Shown here: one piece after another, positions 42,199-51,051 of the stretch
Layout: each line of letters opens with the position of its first letter
Numbering within the stretch: the first letter of the stretch is position 1
Origin: Salisaeta longa DSM 21114
Lineage (GTDB): Bacteria; Bacteroidota; Rhodothermia; Rhodothermales; Salinibacteraceae
NCBI RefSeq assembly: GCF_000419585.1
Contig: NZ_ATTH01000001.1
Span: forward strand, 766,005-830,004
Direction: 5' to 3'
Length of the DNA: 64,000 nt
Made by a program: the position numbers and the translations under genes
Notes under the pieces: model-generated
Told to the model about the DNA's origin: nothing
What the model saw: the letters and a program-made list of their open reading frames with translations, nothing else
Database searches by the model: none

Positions 42199-43446
42199 AT
42201 GCCGAGTGCTCCATCCGTTCGCGTTCCGTCCGTGGCCCGCCTGCTGCCCGATGCGGTGCAGCAAAGTCCAACCGTTTCGCGTCGCGGACTGCTGGAACGC
42301 CTTTTCACCACGTGGTTCGATGGCTGGGTCTACAACCAGATCTGGGAAGATCCGCGCGTGGATGCCCGGGCGCTGCAGCTGGATGGCAACAGCCGCGTGC
42401 TCACCATCGCCTCGGGCGGATGCAACGTCCTCAACTACCTCGGGCACGGCCCCGAACGCATCACCGCGCTCGACCTGAATCCGGCCCACCTGGCCTTGAC
42501 CCGATTGAAGCTGACGGCGCTTCGCCGCGTGCCCTCGCACGATGCCTTCTACGACCTGTTTGGGCACGGCGATCGTTCCTCCAACGTCTCAATCTACACG
42601 AGGCACCTCCAACCACACCTCGACGACGACACGCGCGCCTTCTGGACGGCGCGTCGCGGGTTGCGTCGCCAACGGCGCTATCATGTGCTCGCCAGCGGGT
42701 TGTACGACCGCAGCCGCATGGGGCTTTTCCTGCGGTTTGTACACGGGGTGGCACGGCAGATGGGGCTGCAGCCCGAGCGCTTGCTGCAGGCGCAGACGCT
42801 CGCCGGGCAGCGGGCGTTCTATCAGCGCGTGGTCGCGCCGTTTTTTGAGCGCCGGTGGGTCGCCTGGCTCACCCAACAACCGGCTACGGTGTTCAGCCTG
42901 GGCATTCCGCCGCAGCAGCACCGGTTCATGGCGGAAGAGTCGAGGGGCGGTGTGCTGGGGCTCTTTCGGCAGCGGCTTCGCACCATGGTCTGCGAGTTTC
43001 CGATTCAGGACAACTACTTCGCGTGGCAGGTCTTTGGCCGCCGCTACGATCATACGCACCGCCGGGCCATTCCGCCGTACCTGCGCGCCGAGGCTTTTCC
43101 TGCGCTCCGAGAGCGCGCGGGCCGCGTGGATACGCACGTGGCCTCGTATGCCGACTATCTCGCAGCGCAGCCGACGGGCGCGTACAACGCGTTTGTGCTG
43201 CTCGATGCCCAGGATTGGATGACGCCCTCGGCCATTGCACGGCTTTGGCGCGAGATTGCACGGGTTGGCGGCGCCGGGGCGCGCGTTATCTTCCGCACGG
43301 CGGGCACGCGCTCGCCGGTCGAGGCGGCCCTGCCGACGGCGCTCCGCTCGCGCTTCACCTACCACCGGATGGCCTCTGAGCGCCTGCACGCCCACGACCG
43401 CTCGGCCATCTACGGCATGTTTCATCTCTACGAGTGCACAGCATGA
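42199..43446 (+). CDS. btaA: BtaA-like: SAM:diacylglycerol 3-amino-3-carboxypropyltransferase
   Basis: 415 residues, DUF3419 family. N-terminal WFDGWVYNQIWEDPRVDARA is the BtaA signature; the methyltransferase-like fold follows with LTIASGGCNVLNYLGHGPER, ITALDLNPAHLALTRLKL. The C-terminal half retains SIYTRHLQPHL, FRTAGTRSPVEAAL and SAIYGMFHLYECTA. BtaA transfers the 3-amino-3-carboxypropyl group from SAM to diacylglycerol, forming diacylglycerylhomoserine. Its TGA overlaps the ATG of the BtaB gene (ATGA), a strong sign of a functional pair. In known bacteria the pathway is induced by phosphate limitation to replace phospholipids; no Pho box could be recognised here. Confidence 0.88.
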   Translation: MPSAPSVRVPSVARLLPDAVQQSPTVSRRGLLERLFTTWFDGWVYNQIWEDPRVDARALQLDGNSRVLTIASGGCNVLNYLGHGPERITALDLNPAHLALTRLKLTALRRVPSHDAFYDLFGHGDRSSNVSIYTRHLQPHLDDDTRAFWTARRGLRRQRRYHVLASGLYDRSRMGLFLRFVHGVARQMGLQPERLLQAQTLAGQRAFYQRVVAPFFERRWVAWLTQQPATVFSLGIPPQQHRFMAEESRGGVLGLFRQRLRTMVCEFPIQDNYFAWQVFGRRYDHTHRRAIPPYLRAEAFPALRERAGRVDTHVASYADYLAAQPTGAYNAFVLLDAQDWMTPSAIARLWREIARVGGAGARVIFRTAGTRSPVEAALPTALRSRFTYHRMASERLHAHDRSAIYGMFHLYECTA

Positions 43447-44147
43447 GCACCGCGCAACGCATGAACCGGATGTATCGCTACACGCGCCACGTGTACGACC
43501 TCAGCCGGCGTTACTACCTGCTGGGCCGCGATGATACGCTGGCGGCGCTGGCGGCCGATGCCCCCGCAACGGTGCTGGAGATAGGGTGTGGCACGGGCCG
43601 CAACCTGCTAGAGCTCCACGAGCTCCTGCCAACGGCGACGCTGTACGGCCTCGATGCGGCGACCGTGATGCTCGACACGGCGCGCCGGTCGATAGACCGG
43701 CATGCGCCCGATGCGTCGGTGCGGCTGGCGCAGGGCCTGGCCGAATCGTTCACCATGGACGTGGCCTTCGGACGTCCGGGGCCGGTTGATGCCATCGTCT
43801 GTTCGTACGTCTTGTCGATGCTGGACGACCCGCGGCCCGCGATTGACCGGGCGCTTGCGCAGCTGCGCCCCGGCGGCGCGCTCTACATCGTCGACTTCTG
43901 GGACATTGCCGACTGGCCGGCGCCGGCGGCAGCCCTCCTGCGCCAGTGGCTTGGGCTCTTTGGCGTGCGGCATCGCCCGGCGCTCCACATGCACCTGCAT
44001 GCCCTCAGCCAGCGCGGGCGCGTCGACGACCTCGTCATTACGCCCATTGCCGGCCGGTACGCGTACCGCGCGGTGCTCCGTTGCCCCCCAACAGAACGCG
44101 GGCGACCGCCGAAGCCGTCGCCCGCGCACCAACCGTCCATCGTGTAG
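43443..44147 (+). CDS. btaB: BtaB-like: diacylglycerylhomoserine N-methyltransferase
   Basis: 234 residues from ATG 43443, overlapping the btaA stop. A class I SAM-methyltransferase: motif I VLEIGCGTGRNLLELHELLP, motif II DAIVCSYVLSMLDDP, then ALYIVDFWDIADWPAP. The N-terminal MNRMYRYTRHVYDLSRRYYL is typical for BtaB. It adds three methyl groups to the homoserine amine to give the betaine lipid DGTS. The C-terminus contains an inverted repeat (GCGGGCGAC/GTCGCCCGC, 44098-44125) that might weakly terminate transcription but lacks a T run. A MITE lies 35 bp downstream. Confidence 0.87.
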   Translation: MSTAQRMNRMYRYTRHVYDLSRRYYLLGRDDTLAALAADAPATVLEIGCGTGRNLLELHELLPTATLYGLDAATVMLDTARRSIDRHAPDASVRLAQGLAESFTMDVAFGRPGPVDAIVCSYVLSMLDDPRPAIDRALAQLRPGGALYIVDFWDIADWPAPAAALLRQWLGLFGVRHRPALHMHLHALSQRGRVDDLVITPIAGRYAYRAVLRCPPTERGRPPKPSPAHQPSIV

Positions 44148-44182
44148 CACGCGTTCGCGCGCGACACGCTGCACAGGGTTTA

Positions 44183-44341
44183 GGCTGTGTTTAAAACACC
44201 TCGCGGACTGCGCCCGGTTGGAGAGCCGCTGCTGCTGCGTTGTTCTGCATCGCGGTAGGCCCGCTACCGCTGCTTCGAACGCCTTGCAGCTCCGGCTTCC
44301 CCCTCGGGCTCGCGCTCACGTTGACTTTTTAAAACACAGCC
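44183..44341 (+). mobile_element. MITE-like element, copy A
   Basis: 159 bp bounded by GGCTGTGTTTAAAA at the left and TTTTTAAAACACAGCC at the right, near-perfect terminal inverted repeats, and flanked by TA on both sides (44181-44182 and 44342-44343). No transposase is encoded. The right TA is part of the stop codon of the Oar-like receptor gene on the minus strand, and the first element base supplies its G. About 130 bp of the interior matches copy B at 57775-57908 in the same orientation. Confidence 0.85.
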
Positions 44342-47300
44342 TAGTTAAAGATGTAGCGGATGCCCAATTGCGCCCGCCAGCGTGACACGATGGCCACGTT
44401 GTCCTGGAACGTCCGCTGCGGGCCAATCCATTCAAAGACGGGCTCGCCGGCCGCGTTGTAGCGCTCAAACCGCAACACCTGCGTGCTGATGGGCACCTCT
44501 CGCACGCCCCAGGCGCTGTTGAGCAGGTTGGGCACGTTGAAGATGTTCAGCGACACGCGCAGCGTATTCGCCGTCGAGCCAACATCCAGGGTGAAGTCCT
44601 GCGCCACCTGCAGGTCGAGCGTCGCAAACCACGGACTTAGGGCGCCGTTGCGTTCTGCAATTGCGCCGCGCACGCTGCTCAGGTACTCGTCCTGGGTGAT
44701 GTAGCGGTTGAGTGCCGACCAGTTGCTGGGGTTCACGAGGTTGATGTCGCCCGGTCCGGTGGGCACGTACATCAGATCGTTGTTGATGACGCCGTCGCCG
44801 TTCATGTCGCCGGCGTAGGTGTACGAGAACCGATCGCCGCGTCCTACCTCAAAGAACATCCCGACGGTCGTCTTGTAGCGCTCGGCATACGCCACGCGGT
44901 AGCTCGCAGCGCCGATGATGCGGTGCTTCAGGCCAAACTCCGAGAAGCTCAGCTCCGGGTTGTTCGGATCGACCGACACCGGGTTGCCCTCGAACAGCAC
45001 CTGCGCAATCTCGGTGGAGGTCAGCTTGTTGCGGGCCTGACTGTACGTGTAGGCCAGGCGCGCATTTACACCCAAATCAAACTGCTTCTTCAGCTCGCCG
45101 GTGACGCTCCACTGGTAGCCTTCGTTGGTGTTATCCATCACGTAGGCGCCCGCTACCTCGTCGTTGATGCGGGTGGACGTCTCGTTGCCGGGATTGGTCA
45201 CGTTGCCAAACGTGGGGCGGCCGTCGGGCGCAGTGCCGGTAGGCCGGGCCAGGTTGGCGTTGCGCACCACAATGGCGTTCAGGTCATTGCCGTACAGCGC
45301 GTTCACCGTGGCAATGACGTTGCCCGGCAGTCGTTGGTCAATAGCCAGGCTCGACTTCCAGACCTGCGGCCAGCGGAAGTCGTCCGACAGCGCGTTCACG
45401 ATGCCCAGGCAGCCGTCGTTATTAGGCGTGTTGATGCAGCTCGGGTTGTCGGTGCCCTGGTTCGTCACCTGGTTGCCAATCCATACAAACGGCAGCCGTC
45501 CGGTGAAGATGCCCGAACCGCCGCGGATCTGCGTGGTGCGGTCGCCCAATACGTCCCAGTTGAAGCCCACGCGCGGCGACCACAGCGGGCGCACCTCGGG
45601 CAGTTCGCTGGTGTCAATCCGCTCGTTGTTCCGGAAGCGCAGCGAGGCGATGGCTTCGTTGCGCGGAATATCCATGTAGTACACCGGCATATCCACGCGC
45701 AGCCCGGCTGTAACCTCCAGGCGATCGCTCACCGTGTACTCGTCCTGCACGTACAGCGCGCCTTGCCCCACGTTTGTCTCATCAAAAGCAAACGTCGGGT
45801 TGTCCGGGACAAACTCGTTCAGCTCCAGGAAGCAAGGCCCATCGGCCGGATCAACGCCGGGCGCGCTACACGACGGATTGCTGGGATCTGTGTACGCAAA
45901 GAAGTCGTCGAGCGATTGAAACCGCGTGCCCCCGAACTGCACAGGCGCGACGAAGAGCCCGTACTTAAACAGGTTAAACGAGTTGTTGAACCAGAATTGC
46001 TCGTAGTTCACGCCCAGTGTGATGGTGTGCCTTCCGGCAAAGATGCTGAAGTTATTCGTGAACTGAAAGACGTCCTGGTCCAGCAGGTTATTGATGGAGA
46101 ACGGCTCATGCCCGGCCGTGGTGTAGAGCAGCCCGTTCTCAAAGATCTCCAGCGTGGGAAACGGGGTGCTGAACGGCTCCCGGTTATCGCGGAAGGCCGT
46201 GTAGCCGATGATCGTCTTGTTGGTGTAGCGGGTGCCAAACGAGCCGTTGTACTCGCCCACGATCGAGTAGATGTCGTTGTTGATCGTGTAGCCTGCGTTC
46301 TCGAAGGGCAGGGTGTTCTGATTGGGCCCGCGGCGGAAAATGGCCACCGGGTTGGCGTTTAGGTCTTTGGCGGCGTTCAGGTAATTGAAGCGCAGCGTGG
46401 CCGTCTGGCCGGTCGCGATATTCCAGTCCAGCTTGGCCAGCAGCTTGTCGTTGGTGGTATCCAGCAGGTAGCCGCGGCCAAAACCGCCCGTGTCGTAGTT
46501 GTACTCCTCTTGCAGCCGCTGGCTAATCCGTTCCATGACGTCGGCCTGCACGCGCGATACGTTTGGCCCATTGTTGTTGGGGTTGCCATCGGTGTCCGCG
46601 CTGAAGACGGAGCCGGGATCGTCGCGACGCACAATCTCGCCGTTGACGAAGAAAAACAGCTTGTCTTCAATGATTGGCCCGCCCACGCTGATGCCGGCCT
46701 GGTTGAAGGTGAGGTCGGGCTCAAAGAGCGTCGCGCTGCCCACCTGATCGCCAATTAGGTTTTCGTTGCGCGTGAAGTAGTAGGCCGTAGCGGTCAAGTC
46801 GTTCGTGCCGCTCTTGGTGACGGTGTTTACGCCGGCGCCGGTAAAGCCGCCCTGGCGCACGTCGAAGGGGGCGATGGAGACCTGCACCTGCTCCACCGCA
46901 TCCAAGCTGATGGGCTGCGCGCTGGTTTGGCCGCCGGGCACGGGCGAGTCGAGGCCGTACGGGTTGTTGAAGATTGAGCCGTCGACGGAAAAGTTGTTGT
47001 ACTGCGTGTTGCGTCCGCCAAAGCTCAGGCCGCTGGCCTGCGGCGTCAGCCGTGTGAAGTCTTGCGTGCTGCGGCTGATGGTTGGCAGGGCCTCGATGGC
47101 GTCCTCCTGCACAAAGGTGGAAATCCCGCTGCGGTCGCTGTTGAGGTCTGACTCTTCGCCTACCACAACGACTTGATCGAGGGCGCGGGCTTCTTCCTCA
47201 AGCACCACGTTCAGCTCGCGGTCTTCGCCCAGCTGCAGCCGGATGCCGGTTTGCTCGGCCGGCTTGTAGCCAATGAAGGTGACGCGGACGGTGTAGGGGC

Positions 47301-47538
47301 CGCCGATGCGCATGGCGCGAAAGAGAAACCGGCCCTGCGCGTTGGTTGCTGTGCCGTAGCGCGTGCCGGTGGGGGTATGAATGGCAAGGACGTTGGCGCC
47401 GGGCAGCGGCTCGCCCTGCGTGTCGACGACGGTGCCGTGCATGGCAGCACGCGTGACGCCCTGGGCGGCGGCTTCGGGAATGGTCCATGTGAATCCTGCC
47501 AAGAGCAGGAGGATGACGGTACGGTAGGTGTAAGTCAT
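44341..47538 (-). CDS. Oar-like TonB-dependent receptor with CarboxypepD-regulatory domain
   Basis: 1065 residues from ATG 47538. Signal peptide MTYTYRTVILLLLAGFTWTI...AAAQ, then a carboxypeptidase-regulatory-like domain (GTVVDTQGEPLPGANVLAIH, FIGYKPAEQTGIRL), then the plug (ALPTISRSTQDFTRLTPQAS, GFTGAGVNTVTKSGTN) and a beta-barrel of about 750 residues ending in phenylalanine-terminated GIRYIFN. It lacks an obvious SusD partner, so it fits the Oar family rather than a SusC system. Such receptors import or export large substrates or are adhesion-like outer membrane proteins. The stop codon is TAG made with the end of MITE copy A. Upstream 213 bp hold its promoter and end at the photolyase gene. 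Confidence 0.92.
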   Translation of the reverse strand: MTYTYRTVILLLLAGFTWTIPEAAAQGVTRAAMHGTVVDTQGEPLPGANVLAIHTPTGTRYGTATNAQGRFLFRAMRIGGPYTVRVTFIGYKPAEQTGIRLQLGEDRELNVVLEEEARALDQVVVVGEESDLNSDRSGISTFVQEDAIEALPTISRSTQDFTRLTPQASGLSFGGRNTQYNNFSVDGSIFNNPYGLDSPVPGGQTSAQPISLDAVEQVQVSIAPFDVRQGGFTGAGVNTVTKSGTNDLTATAYYFTRNENLIGDQVGSATLFEPDLTFNQAGISVGGPIIEDKLFFFVNGEIVRRDDPGSVFSADTDGNPNNNGPNVSRVQADVMERISQRLQEEYNYDTGGFGRGYLLDTTNDKLLAKLDWNIATGQTATLRFNYLNAAKDLNANPVAIFRRGPNQNTLPFENAGYTINNDIYSIVGEYNGSFGTRYTNKTIIGYTAFRDNREPFSTPFPTLEIFENGLLYTTAGHEPFSINNLLDQDVFQFTNNFSIFAGRHTITLGVNYEQFWFNNSFNLFKYGLFVAPVQFGGTRFQSLDDFFAYTDPSNPSCSAPGVDPADGPCFLELNEFVPDNPTFAFDETNVGQGALYVQDEYTVSDRLEVTAGLRVDMPVYYMDIPRNEAIASLRFRNNERIDTSELPEVRPLWSPRVGFNWDVLGDRTTQIRGGSGIFTGRLPFVWIGNQVTNQGTDNPSCINTPNNDGCLGIVNALSDDFRWPQVWKSSLAIDQRLPGNVIATVNALYGNDLNAIVVRNANLARPTGTAPDGRPTFGNVTNPGNETSTRINDEVAGAYVMDNTNEGYQWSVTGELKKQFDLGVNARLAYTYSQARNKLTSTEIAQVLFEGNPVSVDPNNPELSFSEFGLKHRIIGAASYRVAYAERYKTTVGMFFEVGRGDRFSYTYAGDMNGDGVINNDLMYVPTGPGDINLVNPSNWSALNRYITQDEYLSSVRGAIAERNGALSPWFATLDLQVAQDFTLDVGSTANTLRVSLNIFNVPNLLNSAWGVREVPISTQVLRFERYNAAGEPVFEWIGPQRTFQDNVAIVSRWRAQLGIRYIFN

Positions 47539-47751
47539 GAGTGTGGTGTTTGAAGATAATAGTTTGAACACATACTACCATACGATGGCTATGTAACGAA
47601 TTGAAACCAGTTACACAAGACTTAGCCGTAACGTTGAAGTGTATTCACGTTCGGGCGCTCTTTCAGGTAAGGGCCAGCGCCGCTACGGGTCGGTCAGTTT
47701 GTGGTCCCATGCGCTTCAACGCTGCGCTGGGTAACGGCTCAAGATTGGTCC

Positions 47752-49320
47752 TTATAGGTCGAGGGTTTGTTGCCTGTCGGGCGGCGTGTTGGATGTGGAC
47801 GATGCACCCTTCCCCCGCCGCCCGCGCCGGCTGCCGTGGCGCTCCAGTATCTCGGCGGCTTGTTGCTGCACTGCAGGCCGCTTGCGCGCCGCGGCGATGC
47901 GTTGGCGTGCCTGCGTGACGGCCGTCTCGTGCCGCACAATCGGCGCCGGATAGGTGCGCCCGATGCGGCACCCGCACGACGCCTGCACCGAGCGGGGCAT
48001 CAGCCAGGGCGCATGCACGTAGGCGGTGGGCACTGGGGCGAGCGCCGGTAGCCAGCGGCGAATGAAGGCGCCGTCGGGATCGTGCTCACGGGCCTGCTTG
48101 GTGGGGTCGTACATGCGCAGGGCGTTGATGCCGGTGGTGCCGGATTGCATCTGCAGCTGACTGAAGTGAATGCCGGGCTCGTAGTCGGTCCAGCGGCGCG
48201 CCAGCACGTCCTTGAAACGGCGCCAGTCGAGCCAGAGGTCGTACGCGGCAAAGGAAACGAGCATTGCGCGCATCCGGAAGTTGAGGTAGCCGGTGGCCGT
48301 GAGGGCGCGCATGCAGGCATCCACCAGCGGGTAGCCGGTGCGGCCCTCGGTCCAGGCTTCGTAGTGCGCGGCGTTGAAGGCATCGGCGCGGAGGGCGTCG
48401 AGCGCCGGGATGAAGCTTTCGTGCTCGATGCGTGGCGCCGACTCGAGCTTCTGGATGAAGTGATCGTGCCAGTGCAAGCGGCTCTCGAAGGCCGCGAGGG
48501 CCCGATGCCACGGCGCCGCCCGCCCCACGTCCGCCTGTCGCTTGCGCGTGGCATGAAGCACAGAGCGCAGGCTGACCGTGCCCCACGCGAGGTGCGGACT
48601 CAGCCGCGAGCAATGGTCGAAGGCGGTGTTGGGGCTGGACAGCTGCTTGTGGTAGCGCCGCCCGCGCGTCTCCAAGAACGAGCGTAGCACGCGCTCACCG
48701 GCCGCGGCGCCGCCACGTTGCACTGTATCGTACGACGCCGTCAGTCCGAGGTTGTCGGCTGTTGGGATTGTGCCCGGCCGTATCGGCACCGGGCGCAGCG
48801 CCTCGGGCGGCGCCACCGGCGGGTCAGCCATGTGGGCCGTCCAGCGATCAGACCAGGTGTCGCGGTCCTCAAGTCCCCGAAAGACGCCATGCTGGCGGAT
48901 TTCGTGAAAGGGGAGGGCATGGACGCGGGCCCAGCGGCGAACGTTCACGTCGCGCGCAAACGTGCGGGCGTTGCCGGTTTCCTCGTGCGCCCACAGCGTG
49001 AACGCGCCTGCTGCCTCGTACAGCCGCTGAAACGTGGGCACCGCGTCGCCCTGACGCACCACCAGCGGCTGCCCGCGTGCGGCCAGCGCTTCGCGCAGCG
49101 CCTGCAGGCTTTCCCGAATGAACGCCCAGTGCCGCGCCGAGAAGTCGGGGGCGTTTACCACCTGCGGCTCTACGATGTACAGCGGTAGCACCGGCCCGCG
49201 GCCCGCGGCTTCGCAAAGCGGCCGATGGTCGGTCACGCGCAGGTCGCGCTTCAGCCACACCACCTGCAAATGGTCGGGCGCGTGGGGCGATGGGCGGGCG
49301 TCGGTGGGGGGAGCGGGCAT
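47752..49320 (-). CDS. Cryptochrome/photolyase family protein
   Basis: 522 residues from ATG 49320; a TTG at 49341 is in frame. The alpha/beta antenna domain begins LQVVWLKRDLRVTDHRPL. The FAD-binding helical domain has RLSPHLAWGTVSLRSVLHAT, GRTGYPLVDACMRALTATGY, LNFRMRAMLVSFAAYDLWLD and GTTGINALRMYDPTKQA. The LNFRMRA variant replaces the MHNRxR of class I CPD photolyases, so it belongs to the less studied cryptochrome-like branch with this motif. Expected function is light-driven repair of UV photoproducts or light sensing; a C-terminal basic tail (HGSRRGRRGKG) could aid DNA binding. It would act together with carotenoids in light-exposed brine, an inference. Confidence 0.86.
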   Translation of the reverse strand: MPAPPTDARPSPHAPDHLQVVWLKRDLRVTDHRPLCEAAGRGPVLPLYIVEPQVVNAPDFSARHWAFIRESLQALREALAARGQPLVVRQGDAVPTFQRLYEAAGAFTLWAHEETGNARTFARDVNVRRWARVHALPFHEIRQHGVFRGLEDRDTWSDRWTAHMADPPVAPPEALRPVPIRPGTIPTADNLGLTASYDTVQRGGAAAGERVLRSFLETRGRRYHKQLSSPNTAFDHCSRLSPHLAWGTVSLRSVLHATRKRQADVGRAAPWHRALAAFESRLHWHDHFIQKLESAPRIEHESFIPALDALRADAFNAAHYEAWTEGRTGYPLVDACMRALTATGYLNFRMRAMLVSFAAYDLWLDWRRFKDVLARRWTDYEPGIHFSQLQMQSGTTGINALRMYDPTKQAREHDPDGAFIRRWLPALAPVPTAYVHAPWLMPRSVQASCGCRIGRTYPAPIVRHETAVTQARQRIAAARKRPAVQQQAAEILERHGSRRGRRGKGASSTSNTPPDRQQTLDL

Positions 49321-49588
49321 CGTTGGCGGGTGTACCTTCAACGGAGCTGTTACGTGGTGTCAGCAACCCTGCGCCGTGTGCCGCTGATTGCACGACCGTG
49401 TGATTCAGGGCAAACGCTGCGGCCCCACGGAAAGAAGTTGCAGGACACGGGTTCAGCGTAGCACAGGCACGTAGGAATTGCAGCGTGTGCCTGCAACGTT
49501 TTCGGTATGTTGCCCGCGCACGTCGATCTGCCTCCGACGGCCGCCTGTAGGACCGACTGCATTCCCTTTTCCTTGGATTTCTGCGCTT

Positions 49589-51010
49589 ATGCTCCGCTCC
49601 TCGTGGTCCGTGCTGCTTCTTAGCACGTTAACGCTGGCTCTCGTCTTGGCTGGTTGTGGCAGCGACGCGCCGTCGCAGGGCGGGCCGCCGAACGGTGATG
49701 ACACGATTCCGTCGGTTGAGGCTACGATCGCGCAGTATGGTGCATTGCCCCTCCAGGAACGCCTCAGCGGCACCGTCCGGGCCAAAAACCAGGTGGCGAT
49801 TTATCCGGAGATCAACGCGCGCATTGTGGCGGTCATGGTCCAAAACGGGGACTACGTGAACACGGGCGACCCGCTCGTGCGCCTGAACGATGACGTGTAT
49901 CGCCAGCAACTGCTGCAGGCCGAGGCCCAGCTGCAGATTGCACGCGCGCAGGCCGCCGAGGCTAAGGCCACCCTGGAAGAACGCCGCCTGCAGCTACAGC
50001 GTACCGAGAAGCTGGCGCAGCAGAATTTTGAGAGCGCCCAGCAGTTGCAGTCCATTAAAGCACAAGTGGCTGCAGCCAAAGCGCGCTACGAGCAAGCGCA
50101 GGGACAGGTGATGCAAGCCGAAGCCACCGTAGCGGAGCGCCGGGCCGATCTGCAACGCACCGTGGTGCGCGCGCCCACCAACGGCCACATCGGCATGCGC
50201 AACGCCGAAGTGGGGCAACGCGTGGACAGCAGCACGCGGCTGCTTACGATGGGAAGCTTCGACGAGGTGGAGGTGCAGGTTGATGTAACGGACGAGCTGC
50301 TTGGCAAAATTAACGTGGGGCAGACGGCGCGGGTACACGTTCCATCTAGAGACACCACCTTACAGGCACGCGTCTCGCGGATGTCGCCCTTCATCAATCC
50401 GAATACCTATCGGGCCGCTGCAGAAATTGACGTACCGAATGCTGACGGTTTGCTCAAGCCGGGCATGTTTGTGGAGGTCGACGTGGAGTACGGCGAAAGC
50501 CAGCAGGCAACGCTCGTGCCGGTGAATGCCCTGTACGAAGATCCGCAGACCGGCACGCAAGGGGTGTTCGTGGCGCCTTCGCTTGGGCAAGAGGTGCCGG
50601 TGGAGATGCCTGGCAACTACAACCCCAACAACCCGCCGCCGCTGACCAGCCCGACGCCCACTGTTTTCCGCCCCATTGAAGTGATTGCGGAAGGGCGCCA
50701 CACGGCCGGCATTCGGGGCGTAGACCCGGGCACGTGGGTCATTACTGTTGGGCAGAACTTGCTGAGTCGCCCGGAGCAAAACCGCGTCGATGCCCGCGTG
50801 CGCCCGCAACCGTGGAATCGTATTGTGGCGCTGCAGCGCCTGCAAGACCAGGATCTGCTCCGTCGCTTCATGAAGAAGCAGCAGCGCCTGGCCCGGCAAC
50901 GCGGAAGCTATGATGCGGGCAATACCTCAACACCCGCTGCGGCCACCGCCGCGCCCGACTCACTACAGTCGAGCCGCGTGCAATCTGTAGCCCTTACGTC
51001 TACCCCTTAG
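49589..51010 (+). CDS. RND efflux membrane-fusion lipoprotein
   Basis: 473 residues from ATG 49589. MLRSSWSVLLLSTLTLALVLAGC is a lipoprotein signal. The periplasmic adaptor has the barrel-sandwich hybrid strand ERLSGTVRAKNQVAIYPEIN, a coiled-coil hairpin (QLLQAEAQLQIARAQAAEAK to QQLQSIKAQVAAAKARYEQ), then VVRAPTNGHIGMRNAEVGQR. The tail from about 350 (PNNPPPLTSPTPTVFRP) and the last 80 residues are an unusual proline/glutamine-rich extension. It links the inner-membrane pump encoded 41 bp downstream to an outer-membrane channel. An imperfect inverted repeat CAGGCAC/GTGCCTG about 100 bp upstream may be regulatory. Confidence 0.92.
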   Translation: MLRSSWSVLLLSTLTLALVLAGCGSDAPSQGGPPNGDDTIPSVEATIAQYGALPLQERLSGTVRAKNQVAIYPEINARIVAVMVQNGDYVNTGDPLVRLNDDVYRQQLLQAEAQLQIARAQAAEAKATLEERRLQLQRTEKLAQQNFESAQQLQSIKAQVAAAKARYEQAQGQVMQAEATVAERRADLQRTVVRAPTNGHIGMRNAEVGQRVDSSTRLLTMGSFDEVEVQVDVTDELLGKINVGQTARVHVPSRDTTLQARVSRMSPFINPNTYRAAAEIDVPNADGLLKPGMFVEVDVEYGESQQATLVPVNALYEDPQTGTQGVFVAPSLGQEVPVEMPGNYNPNNPPPLTSPTPTVFRPIEVIAEGRHTAGIRGVDPGTWVITVGQNLLSRPEQNRVDARVRPQPWNRIVALQRLQDQDLLRRFMKKQQRLARQRGSYDAGNTSTPAAATAAPDSLQSSRVQSVALTSTP

Positions 51011-51051
51011 CCTCCGCCGCACGGTCTTTTTCCCCACGCCCCGCTGTTGTT

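Noticed and set aside
44098-44125. Inverted repeat at the 3' end of btaB as a terminator
   Set aside because: The stem GCGGGCGAC/GTCGCCCGC is strong but lies inside the coding sequence and has no T run.
49465-49482. Possible sigma-54 promoter (GGCACG...TTGCA) upstream of the RND operon
   Set aside because: The GG and GC doublets are 12 nt apart instead of 10, and the first T of TGGCAC is A. Spacing is critical for sigma-54, so this is not accepted although rpoN is in the window.
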